A stretch of DNA of 45,845 bases, taken from Pricia antarctica. GTDB taxonomy: Bacteria; Bacteroidota; Bacteroidia; Flavobacteriales; Flavobacteriaceae. The DNA lies in NCBI GenBank assembly GCA_011050085.1, contig DRGL01000030.1:1-45845 (forward strand). Reading direction: 5' to 3'. The notes below the pieces were generated by a model. The model ran no database searches and was not told the DNA's origin. It worked only from the letters and a program-made list of their open reading frames with translations. Within the stretch, counting starts at the first letter, position 1. Every line of letters begins with the position of its first letter. The position numbers and the translations under genes are program-made. Positions 1 through 8,368 of the stretch are shown piece by piece.

Positions 1-21
1 ATAACCTCCACTTTTAAATTA

Positions 22-39
22 AGCCCCGTTCCCGGGGCT
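22..39 (-). terminator. candidate terminator hairpin of the export operon
   Basis: AGCCCCG and CGGGGCT form a 7-bp stem around a 4-nt loop. Read on the minus strand, the hairpin is followed by TTAATTT. It lies about 275 nt beyond the stop codon of the last gene of the operon, so assignment to that operon is inference. I see no convincing gene in 1-313. Confidence 0.3.
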
Positions 40-313
40 AAGTACTAAAATTTCACCTGCCTTTACCAAATGGCGGCCTATATCCGCCGGTAGGTCTTTT
101 GGGACGATCAATGGGAGGAGGATTACCCCCTCTAAAGGTTTGTGGGTCCGATATTTCTTTATTCCGCAGCGCCGAAAACTTGCTAATGTTCTTCATAATA
201 AATGGTTTAGGATTAATAATATCATTACTATTTATGAAAGGTATTAAAATAGCGTTTTTAAGAAGTTCTCATTCATTTAAGATATATGCCATTTTATAAA
301 ATGGTAGTTATTA

Positions 314-1945
314 TTAGGGTCGCTTCCGTTGTTTAATTTGGCTAAGGTAGTCCCTTGGCATTATTTTCAAAAACTTCGAGAAAGCTCTGTTGAAAGCCCT
401 CAAAGAACTAAATCCGTAGAGTTTGGCAATATGGTCCAGTGTAAAGATTAGAATCTTAGGGTTTTTGGGCATATCGGTAAACGCATATTGGGACCGAAGG
501 CTGTTGATGTAATTACTGTACCCGCCTTTGTGAATGTTCAAATAATGGGAGAGGTACGAAGTGTTGGTGTCGGCTGCCGACGATAGCTCTTGAAGAGAGA
601 TTGAAGGTTCTAAAAATTGCTTTTCCAGCTCAAATCTATGAAAGAAAGAGTCGAAATGCTTAATGAGCTCAAAGGACAACGTATTTCCCTTTAAATCTAC
701 TACTGTTTTAGGGCTATCGACCTTGCTTAAATACCTTGCAGGATTTCCGATGGCTTCCTTCAGCCGTTTTTTCTGTTGGATAAATCGGCGTATGAAAAAT
801 ATAATGGATGTTATAAATAAGGCTGAAAGAGCAATGAATGCAGATGTTAAATATTCTTTACTGGTCTGGGCGGCACGAAGCTGATTTCTTCTCTCTACCA
901 CTAAGGGTAAATTATAATCTTTGTCGATTTGTGAAACAAGCCCTTTGGATTTGATTTCAAGGATGCTATCGGCTTCCATAAACTTTTCTAAATAGGCTAA
1001 TTGAGCGTCGCTTTGGTCGTTTTTTTTTGCATGTCCGTAAAGCCTATAATACACGTTTTTTATTTCTGGAAAATAAATTTCCGGTTCTTGGTCTAGAGAA
1101 GAGATTTCCTTTAAATAATATATGGCACTATCGTAATTGCCGATTGCTTCTTGTGCAAGGGCGGTGTAATAATAAGAACTGCTCAAGTCGATAGTGTCTA
1201 CCGACAAGTTCCTTGATTTCTCCAAGCTGTCCAATGCCCTCTTGTAATTTCCCTGCATATATTGAGAAACACCGTTGAGTCTTAAAAAGGATTCATAGTG
1301 AGGTGTATCTTTTTCTAATAGCGATTCTCGAATTCCGAGCGTAGTAAAATAGGAGAGCGAATCTATATTTTTCAGTGCGTAATGGCAATTGGCTATATTG
1401 AAATATAGTCCGAGTCTATCCTCGGGCCCCAATGGGGCGTATTGATGATATAAGGCAAGTGATTCGGAAAAGTCCCCTCCCAAAAATTTAATTGAAGCTA
1501 ATGCGCTGGTGGTTAACCTAACAAAATATTCATTTTTAGTCTCTATGCTCAATTGTCTTGCTTTTAAGTAAAAGGTCAGGGCCGTGGTGAAATCGTTGTT
1601 GTCAATAAAATAATAATCCCCCGCCGCAATCAGCCCAAAGATTTCTTCCGTATTATTAAGTCCTTTGGTCGTATAGATCAATGAATCCAAAAAGGGTAGA
1701 TTCTTGGGGTAATGGCGGTAAAGGTAATTGCCATAATGCCCCCATGAAACCGCTGAAGAATCTTTTTCAAGACGACCCTTTCTGGTCAAATAATTAGATA
1801 GGGTCACCGCGTCGGAACTATCTTTCTGCTGATATATTAAATTCATTATTCGGGGCGAGGGGATATCTTTCAACGTGTCGGTCTGCCCACTGACGTGCAA
1901 CGAGAACGTAATTAGCATATAAGTCAAGATAGGTATCCTTATCAT
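314..1945 (-). CDS. TPR-containing membrane AraC-family transcriptional regulator
   Basis: The 543-residue protein starts with a signal-like segment (residues 1-20, ending in SGQTD). TPR-type helical repeats fill about 60-340. One membrane helix follows at about 368-388 (rich in F, I and L), and an AraC-type HTH domain occupies about 445-540. This is the usual Bacteroidota layout in which periplasmic TPRs sense something and a cytoplasmic AraC domain binds DNA. It lies 13 nt downstream of the HlyD-type gene on the same strand and is probably the operon's own regulator. The signal it senses is unknown. It resembles other flavobacterial TPR/AraC proteins found beside C39 exporters (family knowledge). 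Confidence 0.82.
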   Translation of the reverse strand: MIRIPILTYMLITFSLHVSGQTDTLKDIPSPRIMNLIYQQKDSSDAVTLSNYLTRKGRLEKDSSAVSWGHYGNYLYRHYPKNLPFLDSLIYTTKGLNNTEEIFGLIAAGDYYFIDNNDFTTALTFYLKARQLSIETKNEYFVRLTTSALASIKFLGGDFSESLALYHQYAPLGPEDRLGLYFNIANCHYALKNIDSLSYFTTLGIRESLLEKDTPHYESFLRLNGVSQYMQGNYKRALDSLEKSRNLSVDTIDLSSSYYYTALAQEAIGNYDSAIYYLKEISSLDQEPEIYFPEIKNVYYRLYGHAKKNDQSDAQLAYLEKFMEADSILEIKSKGLVSQIDKDYNLPLVVERRNQLRAAQTSKEYLTSAFIALSALFITSIIFFIRRFIQQKKRLKEAIGNPARYLSKVDSPKTVVDLKGNTLSFELIKHFDSFFHRFELEKQFLEPSISLQELSSAADTNTSYLSHYLNIHKGGYSNYINSLRSQYAFTDMPKNPKILIFTLDHIAKLYGFSSLRAFNRAFSKFLKIMPRDYLSQIKQRKRP

Positions 1946-1958
1946 GTCTCAATTTTTG

Positions 1959-3161
1959 TTACATTTTTTTTCGAAACCCTACAAACATCTTTTTGAACAA
2001 CGTTTTTTCTTCAAGTATAATGTCGCAATAGCCCGTTCGTTTACCAGGCCCGACTAGCGCAAGATTAAGCTTGTTGATGGAGGTATCGATTTTTACATAG
2101 GCTGGATAATACGGCTCGATAGAACTTTTGGGAGTGGTAGATATTTCCGTCAAGATTCCCTCTAATGTTCCCCATTCCTCATATGGAAAACTATGCAATT
2201 TGATAATTACCTTTTGGCCAATGCGGACTTTACCGGAATTATGTACGGGGATTTTTATAATTCCCATTAGGTGTGATTTATTGTTAGGCGAAATGCCAAA
2301 AAGTTCTTCATCTTCTTCGACCGATTGAAATGGGGACCATACGTCTAAATAGAAGACTCTACCGTTAACAGGACTGATGAAAAAGTTTCTTTCTTCCCAA
2401 ATGGAAATCTCGGAAAGAACTTTCATCGAAGTAATTTCCAAGGCGGCAAGATGGCCCTCAAATTTTTCATTGGTAGTGTATGAATCTCTTGAGTAATCTG
2501 AACTAAGTTGATTTATTTCTTGTAAGCTTTTGTTAAGTTCAAGTTGGGATTTTTCTAGTTCTGATTTTGAGATTACTCCCTTATTATAGAGAATTTCCAT
2601 CCGTGAATGATTCTGGGTAATCAAAGCGTTATTTATTTTCGCAGTTTGAAGCTTGTGGTAAACATCAGAGAAAGCTCTATCCTCCGTGTCCCTGATTTTG
2701 TTATTCAGAAGATTTTTAATATCGTCATCATAAAACTTTTCAATAGTCCTTATTCCATAGAAAGCCTTTATATATTCACTATAGGCTTCTTGCAGAAATC
2801 CAATTGAGATAGGCTTGCCAAACCCTAATTCTTCAGGTAGGGTCTGTTTTGTAACCGCTTCTTTGATTGCCAATATGTCGACATAATGGGCAACCGTGTT
2901 CAACTTCGCTATTATATCTCCCGATACAACCGAATCGCCTGGATTAACAAAGAATTCCGAGATTTGGCCGGAACGGCTTGCTTTAAGTACTACGGATGAG
3001 TTAATCGGCATAATCTCTATTTCAGCTTCCAAAACGTCGCTGTAGCTGATTATGAAAGAGGCGAGTAAAATGATGAGCAAAATTCCGGCAACCATAGTTA
3101 TCCCTATCCTGGTAAGCCAACCGGGGGGTCTTCCCAAAAAAGTGTTGCTGTCGAAATCCAT
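1959..3161 (-). CDS. HlyD-family membrane fusion (periplasmic adaptor) protein
   Basis: The 400-residue protein has a short cytoplasmic N-terminus, one membrane helix at about residues 18-40, and a lipoyl-like half-domain around 55-90 (SGQISEFFVNPGDSVVSGD). A long helical hairpin covers about 110-235, and a second lipoyl half plus beta-barrel follow (SPVNGRVFYL, then IKLHSFPYEEWGTLEG). This matches HlyD/MFP adaptors that connect an inner-membrane ABC exporter to an outer-membrane channel. One nucleotide separates it from the ABC gene upstream, so co-translation is likely. No TolC-like outer-membrane partner is in the window. Confidence 0.88.
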   Translation of the reverse strand: MDFDSNTFLGRPPGWLTRIGITMVAGILLIILLASFIISYSDVLEAEIEIMPINSSVVLKASRSGQISEFFVNPGDSVVSGDIIAKLNTVAHYVDILAIKEAVTKQTLPEELGFGKPISIGFLQEAYSEYIKAFYGIRTIEKFYDDDIKNLLNNKIRDTEDRAFSDVYHKLQTAKINNALITQNHSRMEILYNKGVISKSELEKSQLELNKSLQEINQLSSDYSRDSYTTNEKFEGHLAALEITSMKVLSEISIWEERNFFISPVNGRVFYLDVWSPFQSVEEDEELFGISPNNKSHLMGIIKIPVHNSGKVRIGQKVIIKLHSFPYEEWGTLEGILTEISTTPKSSIEPYYPAYVKIDTSINKLNLALVGPGKRTGYCDIILEEKTLFKKMFVGFRKKM

Positions 3162-3162
3162 A

Positions 3163-5028
3163 TTAGAGCTGCTTGTTGATTAATTTATAGTAATGCCCGT
3201 TTGCGGCCACCAAGTCATGGTGGGATCCTTGCTCCACCACTCCTGCAGAATCGATTACAATAATATTATCGGCATGTTTTACCGTTGAAATTCTATGGGC
3301 AATAATAATTACCGTTCTCTCTTGAAAGAAACTTTTTAAGTTGTGAACTATTTGAGCCTCGTTCTCCGTGTCCAATGCACTTGTGGCCTCGTCAAGAATC
3401 AATACCGGAGCATTTTTATATACTGCCCTAGCAATGAGAAGTCTCTGTTTTTCTCCCCCGCTCAATTGAATTCCGTTTTTCCCGACTTTCGTATGAATTC
3501 CCTTCGGAAGGAAATTGACAACCTTTTCAAGATTTGACAGTCTAATGCTTTTCAACAATTTGTCATTATTCAGTGGCCTTTCAGAAACGGACTCCGTAAT
3601 GTTGTTCAGAATGGAGTCATTAAATATTCTACCTTCCTGCATGACTACCGCAACCTTATTTCTCCAATGTTCCTCATCCATTGATTTCAAGGAAATATTA
3701 TCGATTAAAATTTCTCCTGAAACAGGTTGGTCATATTTTAGGAGAAGTTTTAAAATTGTGGACTTACCTGTACCGCTAGCACCGACCAGAGCGGTAACCT
3801 TATTGGGAATAAACACTATGTTGAGACCTGCAATCTTAAACCGCGAATCGTTTCCATAAGAGAAACCAACATTCTGAAACTGTATTTTGGGCGGACCTGT
3901 TATGTATTCTATTTCCTCGCGATATACTTTAGGTTTCTCGGAGTGAACCTCGCTCAATCTGGCATAGGACAGTTGCGCCTCTTGATACTTTAGAACAAAA
4001 TTGAAAAGTTCGCGGAGCGGAATCTGTGTCTGGGCCAAAATGTATTGTACGGCCAAGAGAGTGCCCAAGGAAAGATTATTTCCCATAACGGCAGCTGCCC
4101 CTATGACCATTATTATAATGTTCTTCGATTCGTTGATGAAGTTGGACCCATTGTTCAGGTGCTCCTCGATGGAAAGGCGGTTGATATTGGTATGGAATAT
4201 TTTACGCTGGAATTGCTGCCATTTTCTTCTTCTCCTAATTTGCGAGCCGTTGATCACTATATCTTCTATGTTATCAAAAAGCTCTAGCAGTATATCGGTG
4301 TTGGCAATTTCATTGTCGAAAACCTCGTTGTCGATTTTCTTCCGTTTTTTTATAAAAAGAAGAATCCATAGAAAGTAGGCAAGTGTCCCGAAAAGAAAGA
4401 CCAAAAAAATAGCAGTATCAAAGTAGGCGAGGATAACACTAAACACGATTAGGTTAAACAACCCGAATAGTGTATTGGCAATGTTGTTTCCAAGAAACGA
4501 ATCAATGGTCTCATGGTCGAACACTCGTTGTAAAAGATCTCCACTTTGCTTGCTTACGAAAAAGGACAGGGGCATTTGGAAAAGTTTGTACAGATAATCC
4601 GTAACCATCCTATAGTTTACCCTACTGACAACGTGTAGAGTAATCCAGTTTCGCACTGAACTTATCAAAATGGTACATGTGAAAAAAAAGAGCTGAGCGA
4701 TCAGGACTACATAAATGAAGCCAAAATCTTTGGCCAAAATTCCGTAATCGACAATCCTTTGGGTCAGGAACGGCATGGCAATACTGATTGACGAGACAAG
4801 TAGCAGACCTAGTAAAATCTGCCAAATATAGGGTCGGTAGGGTAGGATATACTTCCAAAGTATCCCGAGGCCCTCATTTTTGGCAGCGGCGCTATCCAAG
4901 GAAAGGAAATCCATAGTCGGCTCGAAAATAATTGCGACACCGTCGGAACCGTTTTGCGCCCAACCTTTAACGAATTTGTCGTGAGACAACCTAAAATTTC
5001 CCCGATGCGGGGTCGCTGATATAGACAT
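3163..5028 (-). CDS. ABC exporter part of a split C39 peptidase-containing transporter
   Basis: The 621-residue frame contains a six-helix exporter membrane domain (about residues 60-340). A nucleotide-binding domain follows with Walker A GASGTGKST (about 430), signature LSGGEKQR, Walker B VLILDEATSALD and the H-loop in IIAHRIS. Residues from RLSHDKF onward (about residue 13) continue the C39 peptidase encoded just upstream in another frame. The ATG at 5028 may therefore be only a re-start, and the first 12 residues are out of frame for the family. Reading through the junction would give about 722 residues, the normal length for peptidase-containing ABC transporters. These enzymes cleave double-glycine leaders and export the product. 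Downstream HlyD and regulator genes follow without gaps. Confidence 0.88.
   Translation of the reverse strand: MSISATPHRGNFRLSHDKFVKGWAQNGSDGVAIIFEPTMDFLSLDSAAAKNEGLGILWKYILPYRPYIWQILLGLLLVSSISIAMPFLTQRIVDYGILAKDFGFIYVVLIAQLFFFTCTILISSVRNWITLHVVSRVNYRMVTDYLYKLFQMPLSFFVSKQSGDLLQRVFDHETIDSFLGNNIANTLFGLFNLIVFSVILAYFDTAIFLVFLFGTLAYFLWILLFIKKRKKIDNEVFDNEIANTDILLELFDNIEDIVINGSQIRRRRKWQQFQRKIFHTNINRLSIEEHLNNGSNFINESKNIIIMVIGAAAVMGNNLSLGTLLAVQYILAQTQIPLRELFNFVLKYQEAQLSYARLSEVHSEKPKVYREEIEYITGPPKIQFQNVGFSYGNDSRFKIAGLNIVFIPNKVTALVGASGTGKSTILKLLLKYDQPVSGEILIDNISLKSMDEEHWRNKVAVVMQEGRIFNDSILNNITESVSERPLNNDKLLKSIRLSNLEKVVNFLPKGIHTKVGKNGIQLSGGEKQRLLIARAVYKNAPVLILDEATSALDTENEAQIVHNLKSFFQERTVIIIAHRISTVKHADNIIVIDSAGVVEQGSHHDLVAANGHYYKLINKQL
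4990..4999 (-). other. frameshift site TTT-TAG-G inside the C39-ABC gene
   Basis: On the minus strand the zero frame reads GGG AAA TTT TAG G. The TTT codon is followed by another T, so a tRNA-Phe could slip +1 onto the overlapping TTT with the stop codon in the A site. The next codon would then be AGG and the frame would enter RLSHDKF, the expected family sequence. The arrangement resembles the prfB-type +1 site, but a one-base mutation or a sequencing error in the homopolymer would look identical. Confidence 0.5.
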
Positions 5029-5332
5029 ACCTGTCGCTCACCTTGTTTACCACTATAAAATGTTCGTTGCGCCAATGGGCGATTAATGGAAACGGTGCAT
5101 TGCATCTTAGATCGTCAAATGTAATGGAAACCGGAAGCGTGTTAATGTGGTAACTTTCTGCCGCCTTTTCTATATCTAGTACAGATATCCCATTTTTGGT
5201 TTGGCCTACCCGTTCCCGTATTTCGGCAATATCCCGGTAAACCCCAAGTTGCATCATTACCATGGCCAAGCAAGAAGCTCCGCAATCCATGGCATCAAAT
5301 TGTCTTTGTAATGGATAGTTGCTACGAAACAT
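4991..5332 (-). CDS. C39 double-glycine leader peptidase domain (N-terminal part of the exporter)
   Basis: This 113-residue frame is an almost complete C39 peptidase. It has Gln followed by the catalytic Cys in DCGASCLAMV (residues 16-25), the catalytic His in HWRNEHFIVV and Asp in YISDPASGK. It stops at TAG (4991-4993), exactly where other family members continue into RLSHD and the membrane domain. Removing one T from the run of four before AGG restores a single frame. All catalytic residues are present, so the peptidase may still work, either as a separate chain or after frameshifting. ATG 5332 is the natural start because the protein begins immediately before the conserved Q-x-x-x-x-DCG region. 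Confidence 0.8.
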   Translation of the reverse strand: MFRSNYPLQRQFDAMDCGASCLAMVMMQLGVYRDIAEIRERVGQTKNGISVLDIEKAAESYHINTLPVSITFDDLRCNAPFPLIAHWRNEHFIVVNKVSDRYVYISDPASGKF

Positions 5333-5377
5333 AATCGGGGCTATTGTTTAGTGCTATCTACGATAATAAGATAAAAC

Positions 5378-5617
5378 TCATTGCCCAAATTCTCGCATAA
5401 ACAGGGCATAATGCTCGGTATCATGGATAAGATGGCACTTTCCGATACTGTACCGGCCACCATCTATACTATTTATCCGACACCTTTTAATTGCCCAGGA
5501 GCTTATTTTGGCAGCGAACACCAGATCTTTGATGGCAACTTTACGCCATTTTATAAAACTGGATTCCTATTTATTAATCAACATTTCCACAATTTTCGGT
5601 ACTTCAGTTTGGGTCAT
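5378..5617 (-). other. unrecognised minus-strand reading frame with an in-frame TAG
   Basis: An open frame directly upstream of the C39 gene (45 nt gap, same strand) runs from ATG 5617 to TGA 5378, broken by TAG at 5567-5569. The part after the TAG is about 62 codons and contains RINSIDGGRYSIGKC. There, I-D-G-G resembles the double-glycine cleavage site cut by C39 peptidases, giving a 25-residue core with one Cys. The opposite strand is also open here, which weakens the case. It could be a decayed precursor gene, the remnant of another gene, or chance. Confidence 0.2.
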
Positions 5618-5659
5618 ATATTTAACTACGCCGTTCCTGAAACTAAAATTCGCTGCGAT

Positions 5660-6505
5660 ATGATTTACAAGGAATTTTTATCCGACTTCGACAATAGGTT
5701 AAAGAAAATACAGAGCCAAAGCTCAAGCCTAATGGGGGAAGCTATGGCCGGCATTGAAATTTGCACCACTGCACTCCTTGATCTTCGGATTGCGGTAGGA
5801 AAACATGGGTTTAAAAATATCGATGTAGAAATAGATTTTTTCAAGAACGTAAAAAGCCGACCACTTCGTTTTCTGATACATTATACGGAGGTACGTTCCT
5901 GCGAAATGAAAATGCCCAAATGGGGATCAAGGGCCAAACTTGAATTTATCGATATCGAATTTGACAGGATCAACACTTTTTTTGAACATCATCCGGACTT
6001 TCGGCTCTACATGGAAAGTGGAGCTGTTGAAAATGACAAAAGATACTTTACCCGCAAATACCTTAACGATTTCCCCTTATCCACATCATATAGTTATTTT
6101 AAAGATCCGATGTTCAATTCGGCATACGACGAATTGTGGTCGATGATAATGGGACTGGCGCTCTATGGCAACTATTTGACAGGGCTCAAAGCCAAGTTGG
6201 ACGATACATCCATTAAAGCCTCCGGCCCGCCTGAAAAAAAGGACCCTGCCTTCCGGTTTACTATGTCCCCCACCGCGGCCGTAGAGTTCATCTATGCCTT
6301 TAAGGAACTAAGGGCTTTCGACCATGGTAATTTTGACATCAAGCCTTTCACGGATTACTTCGGTGAAGTTTTCGGCATAGAAATAAAAGACCCCTATGGC
6401 CTTTTTGCACAGATAGCCAATCGTAAGACAAAACGGGCCAAGTACGTTCAAATGCTGTTGGACGCGTTCCATAATTCGTTGGAAAGGCGGGACGGACATT
6501 CATAG
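5660..6505 (+). CDS. rteC: RteC-family regulator of conjugative transposon excision
   Basis: The 281-residue protein starts at ATG 5660 (MIYKEFLSDF). The frame stays open upstream to 5381, but that extension has no family resemblance. RteC hallmarks include the helical N-terminus with FFKNVKSRPLRFLIHY, then YFTRKYLND and a following SYFKDP segment. The C-terminal part has AAVEFIYAFKELRAFDHGNFDIKPFTDYF and ends with an NRKTKRAKYVQMLLDAF helix. In CTnDOT, RteC binds DNA and activates the excision operon. Here it precedes an excisionase-like HTH gene on the same strand, which fits that role. Confidence 0.85.
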   Translation: MIYKEFLSDFDNRLKKIQSQSSSLMGEAMAGIEICTTALLDLRIAVGKHGFKNIDVEIDFFKNVKSRPLRFLIHYTEVRSCEMKMPKWGSRAKLEFIDIEFDRINTFFEHHPDFRLYMESGAVENDKRYFTRKYLNDFPLSTSYSYFKDPMFNSAYDELWSMIMGLALYGNYLTGLKAKLDDTSIKASGPPEKKDPAFRFTMSPTAAVEFIYAFKELRAFDHGNFDIKPFTDYFGEVFGIEIKDPYGLFAQIANRKTKRAKYVQMLLDAFHNSLERRDGHS

Positions 6506-6572
6506 GGCAATTATATACCCTATAGTTTGTTGGCATTTCTTTTTTACTGCATTTTCCGGTCTACCTTTTATA

Positions 6573-6679
6573 AAATTTGTACTGTTTTGGTTCGATTTGG
6601 GAAGGTCCGCAAGGCTTCACAAATTTGACCCTACAGTTATATGCCATATAAAAAAATCCGATGGCAGCATCCAAATTTG
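6573..6679 (+). promoter_or_regulatory. three AAATTTG repeats between rteC and the HTH gene
   Basis: AAATTTG occurs at 6573-6579, 6621-6627 and 6673-6679, spaced 48 and 52 nt apart, in the 222-nt gap before the HTH gene. Regular spacing of about five helical turns could place several protein copies on one face of the DNA. RteC or the HTH protein is the obvious candidate binder, by analogy with the RteC-controlled excision operon of CTnDOT. This is inference. The AT-rich gap makes chance occurrence possible. Confidence 0.3.
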
Positions 6680-6727
6680 CAGTAGGAGGATTCTAAAAAG
6701 AACCCTTATGAACTAAAATCGATACAA

Positions 6728-7000
6728 ATGCCCGCTGCAATTATTACTACCGACGACCTATTTGAATTTAAGATCGAGCTGCTCGAAGAAATCCGCCAAT
6801 TACTTATGGAAAAAGCCGTTGGGGAGAGGAACAGGACTTGGCTCCGATCGAAGGATGTTATGCGACTGCTGAAGATCAGCCATGGAACACTTCAGAACCT
6901 TAGGAACAACGGCACCATTCCCAGCCACAAGATTGAAGGCCTGATCTTTTACGATGCCCATGAAATCGACAGAATCCTTATCGACAACAGAACCGTCTAA
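6728..7000 (+). CDS. excisionase/MerR-like helix-turn-helix DNA-binding protein
   Basis: The 90-residue protein has a charged N-terminal helix (about residues 10-32). A winged-HTH of the excisionase family follows: TWLRSKDVMRLLKISHGTLQNLRNNGTIPSHKIEGLIFYD (about 37-78), then HEIDRILI. Small Bacteroidota proteins of this kind act as recombination directionality factors or repressors in mobile elements. It lies downstream of rteC and 14 nt upstream of the next gene, suggesting an operon for excision and early transfer. No integrase is visible in the window, so its partner is unidentified. Confidence 0.75.
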   Translation: MPAAIITTDDLFEFKIELLEEIRQLLMEKAVGERNRTWLRSKDVMRLLKISHGTLQNLRNNGTIPSHKIEGLIFYDAHEIDRILIDNRTV

Positions 7001-7014
7001 GATTCCGGGGACCA

Positions 7015-7683
7015 ATGAACTACATAAGACATCTGAACGCCGCCTTCCATGAGATCTATTCGGACGACCGCCTGCATAGCGGGCACATCGGCCTTTACAT
7101 GGCCCTCTTTTTCTATTGGAACCTGCACCATTTCGCGGCGGAGTTCTATGCCAACCGGACAGAGATTATGAAGATGGCAAAAATAGGTTCCCGCTCTACC
7201 TATCACCGGTTGATAAAGGAGCTCTCCGAATGGGAATACATAGAGTACCTGCCCACCCAAAGCCCGACACAAAAAACAATGGTAAGGGTGTCCCATATCC
7301 GTACCGACGGTAGTACAAAAACGGGACTTACCGGTACACTTATGATACGCTACTGTCCCAAAAATGTACCACCTACCTTATATAATAAACATAACAAACA
7401 ATATAAACTCTCTAAGAGAAAGCCGAAAAATGAATTTGAGGCAATCGTTTTTTTTAAAAGTAAAAATTGGTCGGCCAATGACGCCAAAAAATTCTACAAC
7501 CATTACCAAGGGGTCGGTTGGAAAATAGGCGGCAAGGTGCAGATCGAGGATTGGACGGCCATCGCCGAGAACTGGATGCTGAAGGCCAGTGAGATAAAAA
7601 GATCCGATACCCTTAAAGCCGTCCCGAAAATCGAGGACCATTTACTGACGAACAATCAAAAGAATTATGGTGAACCCCTCTAA
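7015..7683 (+). CDS. winged-helix DNA-binding protein of mobile elements (replication-associated, unnamed)
   Basis: The 222-residue protein belongs to a family common in Bacteroidota mobile elements. Its N-terminal region (about 20-95) looks like a winged helix (NRTEIMKMAKIGSRSTYHRLIKELSEWEYIEYLP). A linker rich in K and N follows, and the C-terminal part (about 140-200) resembles a DnaD-like domain (AIVFFKSKNWSANDAKKFYNHYQ...GVGWKIGG...EDWTAIAENWM). Such proteins often precede a DnaC-like ATPase, and here the ATPase gene starts 17 nt before this gene's stop codon. A role in element replication or helicase loading is inferred from that pairing. Confidence 0.65.
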   Translation: MNYIRHLNAAFHEIYSDDRLHSGHIGLYMALFFYWNLHHFAAEFYANRTEIMKMAKIGSRSTYHRLIKELSEWEYIEYLPTQSPTQKTMVRVSHIRTDGSTKTGLTGTLMIRYCPKNVPPTLYNKHNKQYKLSKRKPKNEFEAIVFFKSKNWSANDAKKFYNHYQGVGWKIGGKVQIEDWTAIAENWMLKASEIKRSDTLKAVPKIEDHLLTNNQKNYGEPL

Positions 7684-8323
7684 AATTACGGAAGGCGGCG
7701 TAGTCTATTCCCTAGGGGAACTCGACGGCAAAAAGGTGGAATACGATTTCATGAAAATCCTCTATTATCTCAACGCCAAGGGCAAACTGCTGTTCGGGAA
7801 CAAGTTCCATATCTGGTAGGAAAACCTTGATATCGTTTACCGATTGAGCGTTTATTTGATCAAGGATTTCGGGGCCTGTGAAAAGTTCGGCATCGACCCG
7901 AAAAAGGGCATTCTGCTTACCGGCCCCGTGGGATGCGGAAAGACAACGACGTTGAAACTGATCAGGCATATCGTGCCCCATATCAGGGCCTATGAGATAA
8001 TCCCCGCCCGGAACGTCACTTTTGGTTTTAACAACATCGGGTACCGGATCATCGAGGATTATGGGAACAACGGTCTTTACTGTTTCGACGACATCGGGGT
8101 AGAGCCAATGGGCCGACATTTTGGAAAGGATTGCAATGTCATCGGGGAAATTTTGCTGTCCCGGCACGAGATATACCTGAAGAACGGCATCAAAACCCAT
8201 GCAACGACCAATCTCAATGCGAACGAGCTCGAAGATAGATACGGCAAAAGGGTCCGTAGCCGGATGCGGGAAATGTTCAATCTGATCGCATTCAAGAAAG
8301 ACGCAAAGGACAAAAGAAATTAA
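7667..8323 (+). pseudogene. DnaC-like P-loop ATPase interrupted by an in-frame TAG
   Basis: ATG 7667 overlaps the previous gene and opens a 218-codon frame that has TAG at codon 51 (7817-7819). Translation continues in the same frame as ENLDIVYRLSVYLIKDF and then the ATPase core: Walker A GPVGCGKTT (about residue 83 of the full frame), Walker B LYCFDDIGVEP, sensor-like THATTNLNA and RYGKRVRSRMREMF. Relatives usually have a charged residue where the stop is, so AAG or GAG to TAG is the likely lesion. A TTG at 7844 could in principle start the core alone. The motifs are intact, so the lesion looks recent, or is suppressed or a sequence error. Confidence 0.75.
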
Positions 8324-8368
8324 TACCGGATTCCTGCTTGCGTAGGAGTTACATAAACCAGGACAAAT

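Noticed and set aside
111-299. Short plus-strand reading frame at the left edge, MGGGLPPLKVCGS
   Set aside because: There is no family resemblance and no clear start signal. The region is near the window edge and may be chance.
5381-5659. N-terminal extension of the RteC frame
   Set aside because: The extra 93 residues do not match the family, whose members begin near MIYKEF. The region is equally open on the other strand.
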